Positions 1 through 8,532 of a stretch of 64,000 nucleotides of DNA are shown here, piece by piece; the stretch's first letter is position 1, and each line of letters begins with the position of its first letter. The stretch lies in assembly GCA_945861275.1 (NCBI GenBank), contig CAMATZ010000018.1, positions 1-64,000 on the forward strand, written 5' to 3'. A program made the translations under genes and the position numbers. This DNA comes from Bordetella parapertussis (lineage in GTDB: Bacteria; Pseudomonadota; Gammaproteobacteria; Burkholderiales; SG8-41). The notes beneath the pieces were generated by a model. It made no database searches. It was not told the DNA's origin and was given only the letters and a program-made list of their open reading frames with translations.

Positions 1-73
1 GGAAGAGGCGCTGGAACTCCGGCAGCGAGCGCGGAAACGGCAGATCGCCTCGCTCAAGTACGTCAATAACCAT
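1..73 (-). CDS. IS1595-type transposase, N-terminus only
   Basis: The reverse strand opens with ATG at 73, preceded by a GGAG ribosome-binding site five bases away, and encodes 24 residues before the window edge. They include PRSLPEFQRLF, which I recognise as the start of IS1595/ISXO2-type transposases, just before their zinc-ribbon. The full protein would be a DDE transposase of about 300 residues. It lies on the same strand as, and directly after, the TIR-WD40 gene, so the insertion sequence probably landed in or near the 3' end of that gene. Only the first residues are visible; the family call rests on this short motif. Confidence 0.6.
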   Translation of the reverse strand, partial: MVIDVLERGDLPFPRSLPEFQRLF

Positions 74-1830
74 GGTCGCTCCACGTCAGCGCGGATGCTC
101 AACATACTACCGGTAGTTGGTTTGGGTGACAACCGGATAAGCACGGAATTAACCTCCCACAGCCGCGCACTGGCGTCGTCCGCAGCGGTTGCCAGCAGTG
201 TGTGGTCAGGGCTGAACTCAATCCAGCGCACTGCATCGTCGTGCGTCAGCGTTGCGATGGGCTGTGGCGCGCCGGGATTGCTCACATTCCACAGCAGAAC
301 GCGCGCAAAGGTGCTGACTGCCAGACGCAGACGTTTACCGTCGTCATCAAAGCGCAGCATCGCATACTGGCCGCCGCCACCCGGCAGTTCTGCCAGCAGT
401 TGCCCGCTCGCTGCGTTCCACAAGCGCGTCTTGTCGTCGTCGCAGAGGGTCGCTACCCAGCGCCCGCCGGGATCGAAGCGGGCCGCCTTCACCGGCGCCG
501 GATGTTGCAGCAGGTGCAGCAGTTCGCCGCTTTGCCAGTTCCAGATTCGCACTGTCGAATCTTCCGACGCGCTGAGCAGCCGCTCGCCGCTGGCATCGAA
601 GGCGACGCTGCGTATGTGGAAACGGCGCCGCTCGGTTTCGGTGGCCGCTGCGGCGTAGCCGCCGGCGTGGCGCAGCACGCGCAGCGGGGCCGTGCTTTCA
701 GTATCGGTGGCGAACAACATCACCTGTCCATCGACAGTGCCGGCCGCCACCATCGGCATACCTGGATGCAGCGCCAACGGGCGCGCTCTGCGCTCCGTCT
801 CCAGTTTCGGGCCTTGCGCCGGATCGCGTCCGGCGATGCGCTCGAAGGCGAACAGCACCCGGGTCTGGGTCCAGCTCGCGGTATCCCACAGGCGCACCGT
901 GCCGTCGCGCGACGAGGTTGCCATCATGCGCCCGTCGGCGCTCATTTCGATGGTTTCGGTCTCGTATCTGATGCCGCCGAGCACGCTGTCCACCCGGTTG
1001 CGCGCCAGCGCGAGATCGAGCGCGGCCAGTGCTTCCGCTACCAGCGGCCGTGAAAAAAGCGTATCCGGGGCACGCGGCACGCCATTGAGCAGCACCTTCA
1101 ACGCTTCGTCGTTGCGCTCGCTTTTCATCAGCTCAAGCGACTTGCTGGCGAGCGCCAGAGACTCGGTCTGCAAAATCTTCCACCACACGCCATAAGCGCT
1201 TGCGCTCAGCGCCAGCGCCACCGTGAGCGCCTGCAGCCTGTGCCAGAACTGCCGGCGTTTCTCGCGCTGCCGCAGTTCGTCATAGCCTACGCCCAACAGT
1301 CCTGCGATCAGCTTGAGCCGCGCGTTATGCCTGCCGTCCTTGCCCGGCCGCGCATCGGCCGCGATTGGCTCGCTGCGCGCCGTGGTGATCTGCCCGGCGG
1401 CATCAACGCGAAAGCGTACTGCTTCGGGAAAGCATTCGAGCATTCCACTGCCGGGCCGGTCACTCGCGTTCGGCTCCCCGTCTACGATCAGGCACAGGAT
1501 GCGGTCCTCGCGTCCCATCGCCTTGAATGCTTTCACCTCCTCGTTGACCCAGCGCGAAACCGCGGATGAGGGTGAACAGATCACGATCAGGTAGCGCGAG
1601 GATTTCAGAGCCTCGGTAAGGTTCGCCCCGAGTTCGGAAGAGGTGGGCAGTTCCTCGCGATCACGAAAAATGGGGAACAGCCGTCGCGGGATCGCGCCGT
1701 CGCGCGTGACGCGCCCGACGAGCCGTCGCGGCACACGGTAGGTCTCGAGCGCCTTGTGCAGCCAGTCGCCCCACGCCTTGTCCTGGTGGCTGTAGCTGAT
1801 AAACGCCCGGTATTTGAAAGGCTCAGCCAT
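1..1830 (-). CDS. TIR domain - membrane segment - WD40 protein, 3' end probably cut by an IS
   Basis: The frame is open from ATG 1830 to the window edge. Residues 1-130 form a TIR domain with AFISYSHQDK at the start, FRDREELP, and a W-V-N-E-E motif at 94-98 that matches the tryptophan and catalytic-glutamate region of TIR NADases. A hydrophobic segment at about 195-213 is a likely membrane anchor. At least six WD40 blades follow, from about residue 290 to 565, ending in ARLWEVN. WD40 similarity stops near base 150, and a transposase start lies at base 73 in another frame, so the last codons are probably insertion-sequence DNA. Bacterial TIR-WD40 proteins are thought to be signalling or defence proteins. 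The role here is inference. Confidence 0.75.
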   Translation of the reverse strand, partial: MAEPFKYRAFISYSHQDKAWGDWLHKALETYRVPRRLVGRVTRDGAIPRRLFPIFRDREELPTSSELGANLTEALKSSRYLIVICSPSSAVSRWVNEEVKAFKAMGREDRILCLIVDGEPNASDRPGSGMLECFPEAVRFRVDAAGQITTARSEPIAADARPGKDGRHNARLKLIAGLLGVGYDELRQREKRRQFWHRLQALTVALALSASAYGVWWKILQTESLALASKSLELMKSERNDEALKVLLNGVPRAPDTLFSRPLVAEALAALDLALARNRVDSVLGGIRYETETIEMSADGRMMATSSRDGTVRLWDTASWTQTRVLFAFERIAGRDPAQGPKLETERRARPLALHPGMPMVAAGTVDGQVMLFATDTESTAPLRVLRHAGGYAAAATETERRRFHIRSVAFDASGERLLSASEDSTVRIWNWQSGELLHLLQHPAPVKAARFDPGGRWVATLCDDDKTRLWNAASGQLLAELPGGGGQYAMLRFDDDGKRLRLAVSTFARVLLWNVSNPGAPQPIATLTHDDAVRWIEFSPDHTLLATAADDASARLWEVNSVLIRLSPKPTTGSMLSIRADVERPWLLTYLSEAICRFRARCRSSSASS

Positions 1831-1849
1831 GTGCTACGCCAGCGAAGGC

Positions 1850-1887
1850 GTGAACGAGTGAACGGGTGAACGGGTGAATGGGTAGGG
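1850..1887. repeat. 8-bp tandem repeat (GTGAACGG x4)
   Basis: Four near-identical octamers (GTGAACGA, GTGAACGG, GTGAACGG, GTGAATGG) followed by a degenerate GTAGGG lie immediately upstream of the TIR-WD40 start. They resemble the 7-bp GTGAAGG repeat inside uvrA at 24386-24413. Copy-number change here could shift promoter or leader spacing of the TIR gene. Confidence 0.7.
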
Positions 1888-1916
1888 TAAGGCGGTGTAG
1901 AACATTTGCCGAGTGC

Positions 1917-2666
1917 TCAAGTAAGACTGCCCAGCACCTTGCCCCACTTGGGATCAGGCCGATGCAGCATCCCGTTCCCTGCTGCATGCAGCGCAGCCCA
2001 TGTGGTCGACAAAATATTCAGCAGCACCGGCTTGCCGAATTCCGCTTCGATCATCGGCACCGCGTGTATCGCGAACCACAGGCCGCCGGGCATCAACAGC
2101 GCTTGTGCGTCCGGGGTTTCGCGCAATACCTGCCGGCCCAGTTCGAGCGCGAGTTCATGATCTTCGAGCGCCACCGAGTATTTGTTCTGATCGAGCGAAC
2201 GCGCGCGTGAACGGCAGGCGAGCACTTCGATACCGGCCTCGGCAAGATAAGCGGTAAGCATTTGATTCACCTGCGCCGGCCAGCGCGTCGCCAACGCGAT
2301 TTTGCGGGCGCCAAAGTGCTCGAGCGTCGCAATGTGCGCTTCGAGATCGGTGTCGCACGGCAGGCCGGTGCGCATTTGCGCTTCGGCCAGAATTTCCAGC
2401 ATGCGTTTGCGGCCGAGTGCTGAGGCCACCGGCACACCGCTGAGCGAAATGCGGTCCACTTTTTTCTTTGCCAATAGATCAAAGCGATCCCACAGCGTCG
2501 GCAAATTTTCCTCGACTGCGGCGAGGCTGTACTCCCTGAGATTGAGTCCCGTAGTCACCAGCATCATGCCTTCGGGCGCGACGCGGTAAAACTGATACGC
2601 ATCCTGATCGGTATAAAGATGCGGGATAACGTAGCCGAGTTGGTACCACGGGCTGATGATGCTCAT
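1917..2666 (-). CDS. Asp/Glu racemase / maleate isomerase / arylmalonate decarboxylase-like protein
   Basis: The 249-residue protein has the layout of the Asp/Glu/hydantoin racemase superfamily: two similar alpha/beta halves, with HFGARKIALATRWPAQVN after the first and GKPVLLNILSTTWAALH near the end. Active members use one or two cysteines, in motifs equivalent to SLSGVPVAS (about residues 73-81) and LLMPGGLW (about 187-194). Neither position carries a cysteine here; Cys occurs only in TGLPCDTD and VLACRSR. A function as a classic racemase or decarboxylase is therefore doubtful. It is divergent from the Bug binding protein at 2914, which suggests that both act on the same small carboxylate. 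Confidence 0.7.
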   Translation of the reverse strand: MSIISPWYQLGYVIPHLYTDQDAYQFYRVAPEGMMLVTTGLNLREYSLAAVEENLPTLWDRFDLLAKKKVDRISLSGVPVASALGRKRMLEILAEAQMRTGLPCDTDLEAHIATLEHFGARKIALATRWPAQVNQMLTAYLAEAGIEVLACRSRARSLDQNKYSVALEDHELALELGRQVLRETPDAQALLMPGGLWFAIHAVPMIEAEFGKPVLLNILSTTWAALHAAGNGMLHRPDPKWGKVLGSLT

Positions 2667-2765
2667 GTTGCGGGTCTCCCTGTAGGCGCGGTGCGCACGT
2701 TATAGCAGAGCGCGCGCCGCAACAAAATAGCCGCGCCGCCCACGTTAAGACATGTTGGAAAATGC

Positions 2766-2786
2766 ATATCAAAACAGATGGTTACG
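2766..2786 (+). repeat. Dispersed AT-rich motif, copy 1
   Basis: ATATCAAAACAGATGGTTAC lies between the divergent racemase-like and Bug genes. It matches the motif at 56917-56938 (ATATCAATAAAAACAAATGG and onward) apart from a short internal deletion and an A to G change. Confidence 0.6.
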
Positions 2787-2913
2787 ACAGGTCATTTCGA
2801 GGCGCATCCGCGCCTGGCCTGCGCGCGGTTGACCGCGCAGCAGAGCGCGCATACAGTGCCGGTGCAAGCACGACGGGGTTCAAGTTTCTTATCACCATCC
2901 GCTAGAGGCGCCT

Positions 2914-3915
2914 ATGCAACGCTACACAGCCAGGGTCTGCGCAGCAGCAGGCTTGAGTGTCTTGTCGATAGCTTTCGGCGCGCAGGCGCAACCGGGCAAC
3001 GACCCGTTAGTACGCAACTACCCGTCGCGTCCGATCCGCTTTATCGTGCCCTATCCTCCGGGCGGCGGAACCGACATCGTCGCGCGCGAGCTCGCCCCGT
3101 ATCTGGTGGAGGCCTGGGGACAGCAAGTAGTCGTCGACAACCGCGGCGGCGCGGGCGCCACCATCGGGCACGGTATCACCGCGAAAGCTACACCCGACGG
3201 CTATACCATGATGTTGGGCACCTCGGGTGGACTGGTCAGCAGCCCGTTGTTCGGCGTGCAGGTCAATTACAACCCGCTGCGGGACTTTGAGCCTATAGGG
3301 ATGCTGGCGGAAATCCCTTTCGTGGTCGCTGTGCCCACCGCGCTGCCGGCGAACAACATCCGCGAGTTGATCGATTTGTCCAAGTCGCGCCCCGCCGGTC
3401 TTAACCTCGCCTCGCCCGGCGCCGGCACACCCAATCATCTGGCCGGCGAGTTGCTGAAGATCCGATCGGGCATGCGCTTTGTTCACGTGCCGTACAAGGG
3501 CGGCGGCCCGGCGATGACGGATCTCATTGCCGGGGAGATGCATTTCCTGTTTACAGGGATTCCGCAACTGCTGCCGCATGTGCGATCGGGGCGGCTAAAG
3601 CTCATCGCCAGCGGGCACCCGGTGCGCAGCCGCTTGGCCCCCGACGCAGCCCCCATTGCCGAGGTGTATCCGGGCTTTAATTCCTCCACCTGGTTCTGCC
3701 TGTTGTTTCCGGCGGGCACCTCCAAGGCGATTGCCGCCAAGTTCAACGCGCAACTGAACCGGATCGTCACCGCGACCGAGTTCGGCAATCGCATACTGCT
3801 GCAGGGCGCCGAGCCTGCGACCAGCACGCCGGAGCAGTTACTAGAAAAAATCCGCAGCGAAACCGAACGCTGGCGCAAGATCATCAAGGACGCAGGATTG
3901 GCCACGGGCGGATAG
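2914..3915 (+). CDS. Bug-family TTT solute-binding protein
   Basis: Periplasmic receptor of a tripartite tricarboxylate transporter, 333 residues. A signal peptide ends near GAQAQ (about residue 28). Family hallmarks follow: RFIVPYPPGGGTDIVAR, VVDNRGGAGATIG, ATPDGYTM, a mid-protein HVPYKGGGPAMTDLI, and a C-terminal EKIRSETERWRKIIKDAG. GAGG lies seven bases before the ATG. Bug proteins bind carboxylates in a clamp with few side-chain contacts, so the ligand cannot be read from the sequence. No membrane subunits are nearby; the divergent racemase-like gene is the only clue to substrate. Confidence 0.9.
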   Translation: MQRYTARVCAAAGLSVLSIAFGAQAQPGNDPLVRNYPSRPIRFIVPYPPGGGTDIVARELAPYLVEAWGQQVVVDNRGGAGATIGHGITAKATPDGYTMMLGTSGGLVSSPLFGVQVNYNPLRDFEPIGMLAEIPFVVAVPTALPANNIRELIDLSKSRPAGLNLASPGAGTPNHLAGELLKIRSGMRFVHVPYKGGGPAMTDLIAGEMHFLFTGIPQLLPHVRSGRLKLIASGHPVRSRLAPDAAPIAEVYPGFNSSTWFCLLFPAGTSKAIAAKFNAQLNRIVTATEFGNRILLQGAEPATSTPEQLLEKIRSETERWRKIIKDAGLATGG

Positions 3916-3974
3916 TCGTCGCAATTCGCGCCATGTACGAGGCGCTATGCTCGCCCCGCTCTACGCTCGTTCAA

Positions 3975-3993
3975 TGAAAACAAATGGTTACAA
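3975..3993 (+). repeat. Dispersed AT-rich motif, copy 2
   Basis: TGAAAACAAATGGTTACAA sits between two convergent genes (ends at 3915 and 4100). About 30 bases downstream is AATAGGGTCAGGTTTAAA (4018-4036), the kind of GGGTCAG tract often seen beside REP-type elements in betaproteobacteria. Nothing else is recognisable in this 184-base gap. Confidence 0.55.
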
Positions 3994-4099
3994 ATATAAT
4001 GCGCTTTCCTCTCTGAATAAATAGGGTCAGGTTTAAATAAAACGATAAAAATGTGCAATCGCCTCGGCAGGCCACATTGGTGTTGGTTGCTTTGTCACA

Positions 4100-6223
4100 T
4101 CAACTTTCGCGCAACACCACCAACGCATCCGCCGCCACCACACCTTGCCCCCGCGCCCGCACAAACAGCGGATTGATATCGATTTCGGCCACGCGCTCGC
4201 GATGATCGTGGATGAGCCACGACAGGCGCACCAGCACATCGACGACGGCATCTACATCAAGCGGCGGCGCGCCGCGATAACCTTCGAGTATTTTCGCGCC
4301 TTTTAACTGGGTGAGCATCTCGCGGGCATCTGCCGCCGTCACCGGCGCAAAGCGATGCGCCACGTCGTGCAGCACTTCGGTGAGCACGCCGCCCAGGCCC
4401 ACCATCACGTAGGGGCCAAAGTGCGGGTCGTTCACCGCGCCGGCGATCATCTCGACACCGGAGGCCATTTCCTGCACCGAGATGCCGTCGATGCGTGCGT
4501 TCGGCGCGTGTTTGCGTCCGCCCGCGGTTACGGCTTGCGCGGCGGCTTTGAGTTCTTCGAGTGATTTTACGCCGAGGCGCACGGCGTCGGCTTCGGTCTT
4601 ATGGGGAATATCGGGGGAGGCAAGCTTGACCGCTACCGGGAACGACACCGGGCTTGCTGTAAGCGCACGTATCGCTTCGAGCGAGAGCAGCACTTCTTTG
4701 GTTGAAGGAATGCCGTAACGCGCGAGGCATTGCTTTGACACGTGTTCCGCCAACGCGCCGGTGTGGTGACCGAATTCAAGTGTTTGCTTAACGACAGGCC
4801 GCGCTTCGGGTATATCGCTGCGCGAGAGGTACTTCTGCCGCTTTAGCGCAAAATCGGTGAACAGGCCGACCGCGCGTCCGGCGTCGGCGGCGAAGCTGGG
4901 GCAATAAATGCCGTTCTTTTCCAGCTCGGTCTTGATCTCGAGATCGAGTCCGGGCACGGGCGCCCAGCCCACGATAATCGGCTTGTCGGTGCGCTTGGCG
5001 ATGTCCAGAAATTTCGGCAACCACTCTTTGAGTATAGGACCGCCAGCGCTGCGCACGTGCAGCATGTCCCAGTTCGGTTCATCAACAATGATTTCCAGCA
5101 CCGTGTGTTGCTTGCCGTACACCGGCGTGGTGTCGATGGGGTTGCCGCGCGAGCCGTAGTCGGCGACTACGGCCTTTAATTTCTCGGCGGTTTCGGGCGT
5201 GGGCAATGGCAGATGAAGGCCATTGCGCTCGTACGCTTCCGCCGTCATCACGCCCCAGCCGCCGGAGCCGGTGAGCACGCCGATGTTGCGGCCCTTGGGA
5301 TAACGTCCGCCGAGCACCAGCTTGGCGACATCGGCGAGTTCATGCAGATCCTGCACTTCGATAAAGCCGCCTTCCTGAAACGCCGCTTTGAACAGGGTGT
5401 AGTCGGCGGTAAGTTTGCCGGTGTGCGAACCTGCCGCGCGCCGTCCGGCGCCGCTGTTGCCGACTTTAAGCAAAATAATCGGCTTACCGAGTTGCAGCGC
5501 GCGCTGGCCCAGTTCGCGCAGCCGCACGCCCTCGAGGCTCGATTCGAGATAGGCGGCGATCAACTGCACGTCGTCCTGACCGAGAAGCTGATGGGTGAAA
5601 TCGAAAAAATCAAGATCGGCTTCATTGCCGCACGAAACGAGGTAGCGGGTGTCGACGCCGCGCGCATGCGCATGCGCCATGATGCTTAAGCCCACGCCGC
5701 CGCTTTGCGACACCACCGCCACCGGTCCCGGTTCGAGGCTTTTGTCGTAGAGCGCGCCGCCGAACGCGCAGAACGCTCGCGTTGCGATGTTGGCCACGCC
5801 GATGCAATTGGGGCCCACTACGCGCACACCGCTGTCCTTGATCGCTGCATCGAGCTCGCGTTGCATCGCCATGCCGGCCTCGCCGATTTCCTCGAAGCCG
5901 CCGGCCAGAACTACGGCGAACGGGATGCCAGCCTTGCCGCAATCGCGCAGCGCTTGCGGCACCTGCACCGCTGACACGGCCACCAGCGCCACGTCGCAGG
6001 GGCCGGGAATCGATTGCGCGTCGGGGTACGCCTTCATGCCCTGCACCTCTTCGCGCCGGGGATTGACCGGATAGATTTTTCCGGCGTAGCCCGCATCGAG
6101 CATCAGGCGCAACGGCTGTCCGCTGATAGAGGTGTCGTTACTGGATGCGCCGATGATGGCGATGGCAGAGGGGGTGAGCAGGCGGGAGAGGTCGGTGTGC
6201 AAGTTTGTTGAATGGGTGGGCAT
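4100..6223 (-). CDS. ADP-forming acyl-CoA synthetase (acetate-CoA ligase family)
   Basis: The 707-residue protein fuses the parts of ADP-forming acyl-CoA synthetases. An N-terminal CoA-binding Rossmann domain (IAIIGASSND, KIYPVNPRR) leads to succinyl-CoA-ligase-like domains with GPNCIGVAN and the conserved RRAAGSHTGKLTAD region. The C-terminal ATP-grasp half (from about residue 490) contains FPVAVKLASPDIPHKTEADAV and VMVGLGGVLTEVLHD. It converts an acid, CoA and ATP to acyl-CoA, ADP and phosphate, or the reverse. The next gene on the same strand is an acyl-CoA carboxyltransferase subunit, so activation followed by carboxylation of an organic acid is plausible. The acyl specificity is unknown. 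Confidence 0.88.
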   Translation of the reverse strand: MPTHSTNLHTDLSRLLTPSAIAIIGASSNDTSISGQPLRLMLDAGYAGKIYPVNPRREEVQGMKAYPDAQSIPGPCDVALVAVSAVQVPQALRDCGKAGIPFAVVLAGGFEEIGEAGMAMQRELDAAIKDSGVRVVGPNCIGVANIATRAFCAFGGALYDKSLEPGPVAVVSQSGGVGLSIMAHAHARGVDTRYLVSCGNEADLDFFDFTHQLLGQDDVQLIAAYLESSLEGVRLRELGQRALQLGKPIILLKVGNSGAGRRAAGSHTGKLTADYTLFKAAFQEGGFIEVQDLHELADVAKLVLGGRYPKGRNIGVLTGSGGWGVMTAEAYERNGLHLPLPTPETAEKLKAVVADYGSRGNPIDTTPVYGKQHTVLEIIVDEPNWDMLHVRSAGGPILKEWLPKFLDIAKRTDKPIIVGWAPVPGLDLEIKTELEKNGIYCPSFAADAGRAVGLFTDFALKRQKYLSRSDIPEARPVVKQTLEFGHHTGALAEHVSKQCLARYGIPSTKEVLLSLEAIRALTASPVSFPVAVKLASPDIPHKTEADAVRLGVKSLEELKAAAQAVTAGGRKHAPNARIDGISVQEMASGVEMIAGAVNDPHFGPYVMVGLGGVLTEVLHDVAHRFAPVTAADAREMLTQLKGAKILEGYRGAPPLDVDAVVDVLVRLSWLIHDHRERVAEIDINPLFVRARGQGVVAADALVVLRES

Positions 6224-6255
6224 CTGGTTGTGGATATAACGTGTTCAAAGGAGCC

Positions 6256-6364
6256 GTCATTCCAGCGCAGGCTGGAATCCAGTTCGTTCATCCATGCGAA
6301 GCATCTAATTATTGCGCCTGCGGCGTGGGTTACGCACTGGTTTCCAGCTTTCGCTGGAACGACG
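6256..6364. repeat. REP-like composite repeat, copy 1
   Basis: Two hairpins, CATTCCAGCGCAGGCTGGAAT at the left and TTCCAGCTTTCGCTGGAA at the right, flank a spacer containing GCGAAGCATCTAA. Two further copies with the same layout lie at 27287-27397 and 42331-42442. It fills the gap between the carboxyltransferase and synthetase genes. Confidence 0.85.
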
Positions 6365-6405
6365 TGGTGGTGGGGTAAGATGGATTTGTTTGGGTAATTT
6401 TTCAG

Positions 6406-7965
6406 TCAAGGCCGCATCGTAAACGAAGCCCGCCCCGGCGTCAGCAGCGGTTCGGCTAGCCGCACAAACTCACACAGCAGTTTGCGCGTGTCGCGCGGAT
6501 CAATGATCTCCTCAACCCAAAATGTTTCCGTGGTGCGAAATGGCGAACGCAGCAGATTGAGACGCTTCTCGATTTCGGCGAGCTTCGCTTGTGGATCCGC
6601 AGCTGCATCGATGTCTGCGCGATAGGCCGCTTCTATGCCGCCTTCCAGCGGCAATGAGCCCCAGCGCGCCGACGGCCACGCATAACGCAGCGATAATCTC
6701 CCCGGCGGCTGGTGCAGCGCGCCCGCGACACCGAACACGTTGCGCACGAGGATCGAGCACCACGGCACTGTCGTCTGATCGATGGCAGCCATCGCGCGCA
6801 CACCGGCACGAATGGTCGCGGTTTTCTCCGCCTCCAACCCCACCAGAAATCCGGGGCAATCAACCAGATGCAGTACCGGCAGGTGAAAGGTTTGTGCCAG
6901 ATCGACAAAGCGGATGATTTTGGCGCAGGCGTCCGCAGTCCATGCCCCGGCGTAATGGTACGGATCGCCCGCCATCACCGCCACCGGACGGCCTTCAATT
7001 CGCGCAAGACCGGTGATGATGGAGCGGCCAAACATGCGGCCCATTTCAAAAAAGCTGTCGCGATCCACCAGCGTCTCGACGATCGGACGCATTTTGTACA
7101 CGTGACGGCGGTCTTTGGGTATGACCTTAAGCAGCGCTTCATCGTCGCGCTTTGCATCTTCTGCGTACGGCGTCACCGGCGGCGTGGCGTAGATAGATGA
7201 CGGCAAGTACGACAGAAAGCGCCGCGCGCAGGCGAACGCTTCTGCTTCGGTATCGACGGCATGATCCACTGCGCCGGCCTTGGTCTGAATCTCCCACCCA
7301 CCGAGTTCCTGCTTGGTGAGTTTCTGACCGATGCGTTCCACTACCGGCGGACCGGCCACAAACATCGCCGAGGTGGTCTTGGTCATCACCGAGTAGTGAC
7401 TGGCCGCAACCCTGGCCGCGCCCAGTCCCGCAACCGAACCGAGACCCAGCGCCACCACCGGCACCGTACCCAGATTCACCGACGCCCAGTGATAACCCGC
7501 GCTACCCGCGACGCGCCCCGGCAGGTTGGCGCGCCCTGTGCTCTCGATGGTCTTCACCGAACCGCCGCCGCCCGAACCTTCGATGATGCGTATTATCGGC
7601 AGGCGAAATTCGTTCGCCATCTGCTCCGCCATCACGGTTTTTTCCTTGATGGTGGCGTCCGCCGAGCCGCCACGCACGGTGAAATCGTCGCCGCACACCA
7701 CCACCGGCCGGCCATCGACGCGACCGCGTCCGAACACGCAGTTGGCCGGCTGCAATGCGGTGAGATTGCCCGCGTCATCGTACGTGGCTTTGCCGGCAAT
7801 GCCGCCGACCTCATGAAAACTGCCGGCATCCAGCACGCCGTCGATGCGTTCGCGTACCGTGAGCCGCCCGCCATCGTGCTGGCGCTTCACCTTTTCTGGG
7901 CCGCCCATCTGCAGCGCGAACGCTTCGCGCGTGCGCAATTCATCGAGTTCGGGTTGCCAGGTCAT
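6406..7965 (-). CDS. Acyl-CoA carboxyltransferase (beta) subunit
   Basis: The 519-residue protein has both crotonase-fold halves of biotin-dependent acyl-CoA carboxyltransferases. The N half contains GGPEKVKRQHDGGRLTVRER, VVCGDDFTVRGGS and GRANLPGRVAGSAGYH. The C half contains RPIVETLVDRDSFFEMG, GRPVAVMAGDPYHYAG, LHLVDCPGFLVG and PLEGGIEAAYR. Such subunits transfer carboxyl from biotin to propionyl-, methylcrotonyl-, geranyl- or related acyl-CoA. No biotin carboxylase or biotin carrier gene is in the window, so the partner must be elsewhere. AGGAAAG lies about 12 bases before the start. The acyl-CoA synthetase downstream may supply the substrate. Confidence 0.9.
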   Translation of the reverse strand: MTWQPELDELRTREAFALQMGGPEKVKRQHDGGRLTVRERIDGVLDAGSFHEVGGIAGKATYDDAGNLTALQPANCVFGRGRVDGRPVVVCGDDFTVRGGSADATIKEKTVMAEQMANEFRLPIIRIIEGSGGGGSVKTIESTGRANLPGRVAGSAGYHWASVNLGTVPVVALGLGSVAGLGAARVAASHYSVMTKTTSAMFVAGPPVVERIGQKLTKQELGGWEIQTKAGAVDHAVDTEAEAFACARRFLSYLPSSIYATPPVTPYAEDAKRDDEALLKVIPKDRRHVYKMRPIVETLVDRDSFFEMGRMFGRSIITGLARIEGRPVAVMAGDPYHYAGAWTADACAKIIRFVDLAQTFHLPVLHLVDCPGFLVGLEAEKTATIRAGVRAMAAIDQTTVPWCSILVRNVFGVAGALHQPPGRLSLRYAWPSARWGSLPLEGGIEAAYRADIDAAADPQAKLAEIEKRLNLLRSPFRTTETFWVEEIIDPRDTRKLLCEFVRLAEPLLTPGRASFTMRP

Positions 7966-8089
7966 GGCTATGTGTCTTTCCTGTATAGGTTGGAATTAGC
8001 GGCAAGGGTTTACCTGCATTTATAGCAGAGCGTGCCCGGCAAACAAACAGCGTTGCTGAACCCATTCGGCGATACTTTTAATAATGGTT

Positions 8090-8106
8090 TAAAAACAGAT
8101 GGTTAT
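8090..8106 (+). repeat. Dispersed AT-rich motif, copy 3
   Basis: TAAAAACAGATGGTTAT lies between the divergent carboxyltransferase gene and the small gene at 8247. It is the same core as at 2771 (AAAACAGATGGTTA). Confidence 0.55.
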
Positions 8107-8177
8107 ATGATATCTATCGGAGTGTCATGGCACTGGCCGGGCATCGTGTTCATGCTTGTGTTCCCCTCAGAAAAAAT

Positions 8178-8206
8178 TTGAAGCACAGCTACGCTCACGC
8201 TACACT
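8178..8206 (+). promoter_or_regulatory. Candidate sigma70-type promoter for the 8247 gene
   Basis: TTGAAG (8178-8183), a 17-base spacer and TACACT (8201-8206) lie about 40 bases before the ATG. Each hexamer matches four of six consensus positions. It is placed by eye only. Confidence 0.4.
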
Positions 8207-8246
8207 CTTCAGCCGGCGGGTGGAATTTTAGTGACCAGGAGAAACA

Positions 8247-8489
8247 ATGTCCGACGAAGACCTGAAGGCGGAACTCGAGCGTCTGCGCAACGAAAATGCC
8301 GCGCTGAAAAAAGGCGCAGCTGCCGGAATCAGCATGAAAGTCAGTGAGAAAGGCGCAGTTTCCATCTATGGCATGGGACGCTTCCCGGTGACTTTATACA
8401 AGGAGCAGTGGCTCAAGCTTCTGGATATGGAAAGCGACATCCGCGCGTTCATTGCAGCGAACGATGCGCGCTTGAAGACCAAGGGCTGA
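8247..8489 (+). CDS. Small conserved-looking protein with N-terminal coiled coil
   Basis: The 80-residue protein opens with a short heptad-like stretch (LKAELERLRNENAALKKG, residues 6-23), followed by a compact domain with KVSEKGAVSIYGMGRFPVTL and KLLDMESDIRAFI. AGGAG stands eight bases before the ATG. I do not recognise the family; the tight sequence and good start signal indicate a real cytoplasmic protein. The coiled coil suggests dimerisation. The SIYGMGRFPVTLY segment looks like the most constrained part. The gene is divergent from the carboxyltransferase gene and lies before a Bug gene. Confidence 0.7.
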   Translation: MSDEDLKAELERLRNENAALKKGAAAGISMKVSEKGAVSIYGMGRFPVTLYKEQWLKLLDMESDIRAFIAANDARLKTKG

Positions 8490-8532
8490 GTGTCTTACGC
8501 CAGCGTATATAGGGGTGTGTGCCGTAGGTGCT

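Noticed and set aside
1850-1887. Short tandem repeats considered as a CRISPR remnant
   Set aside because: Units are 8 bp without spacers, so not CRISPR.
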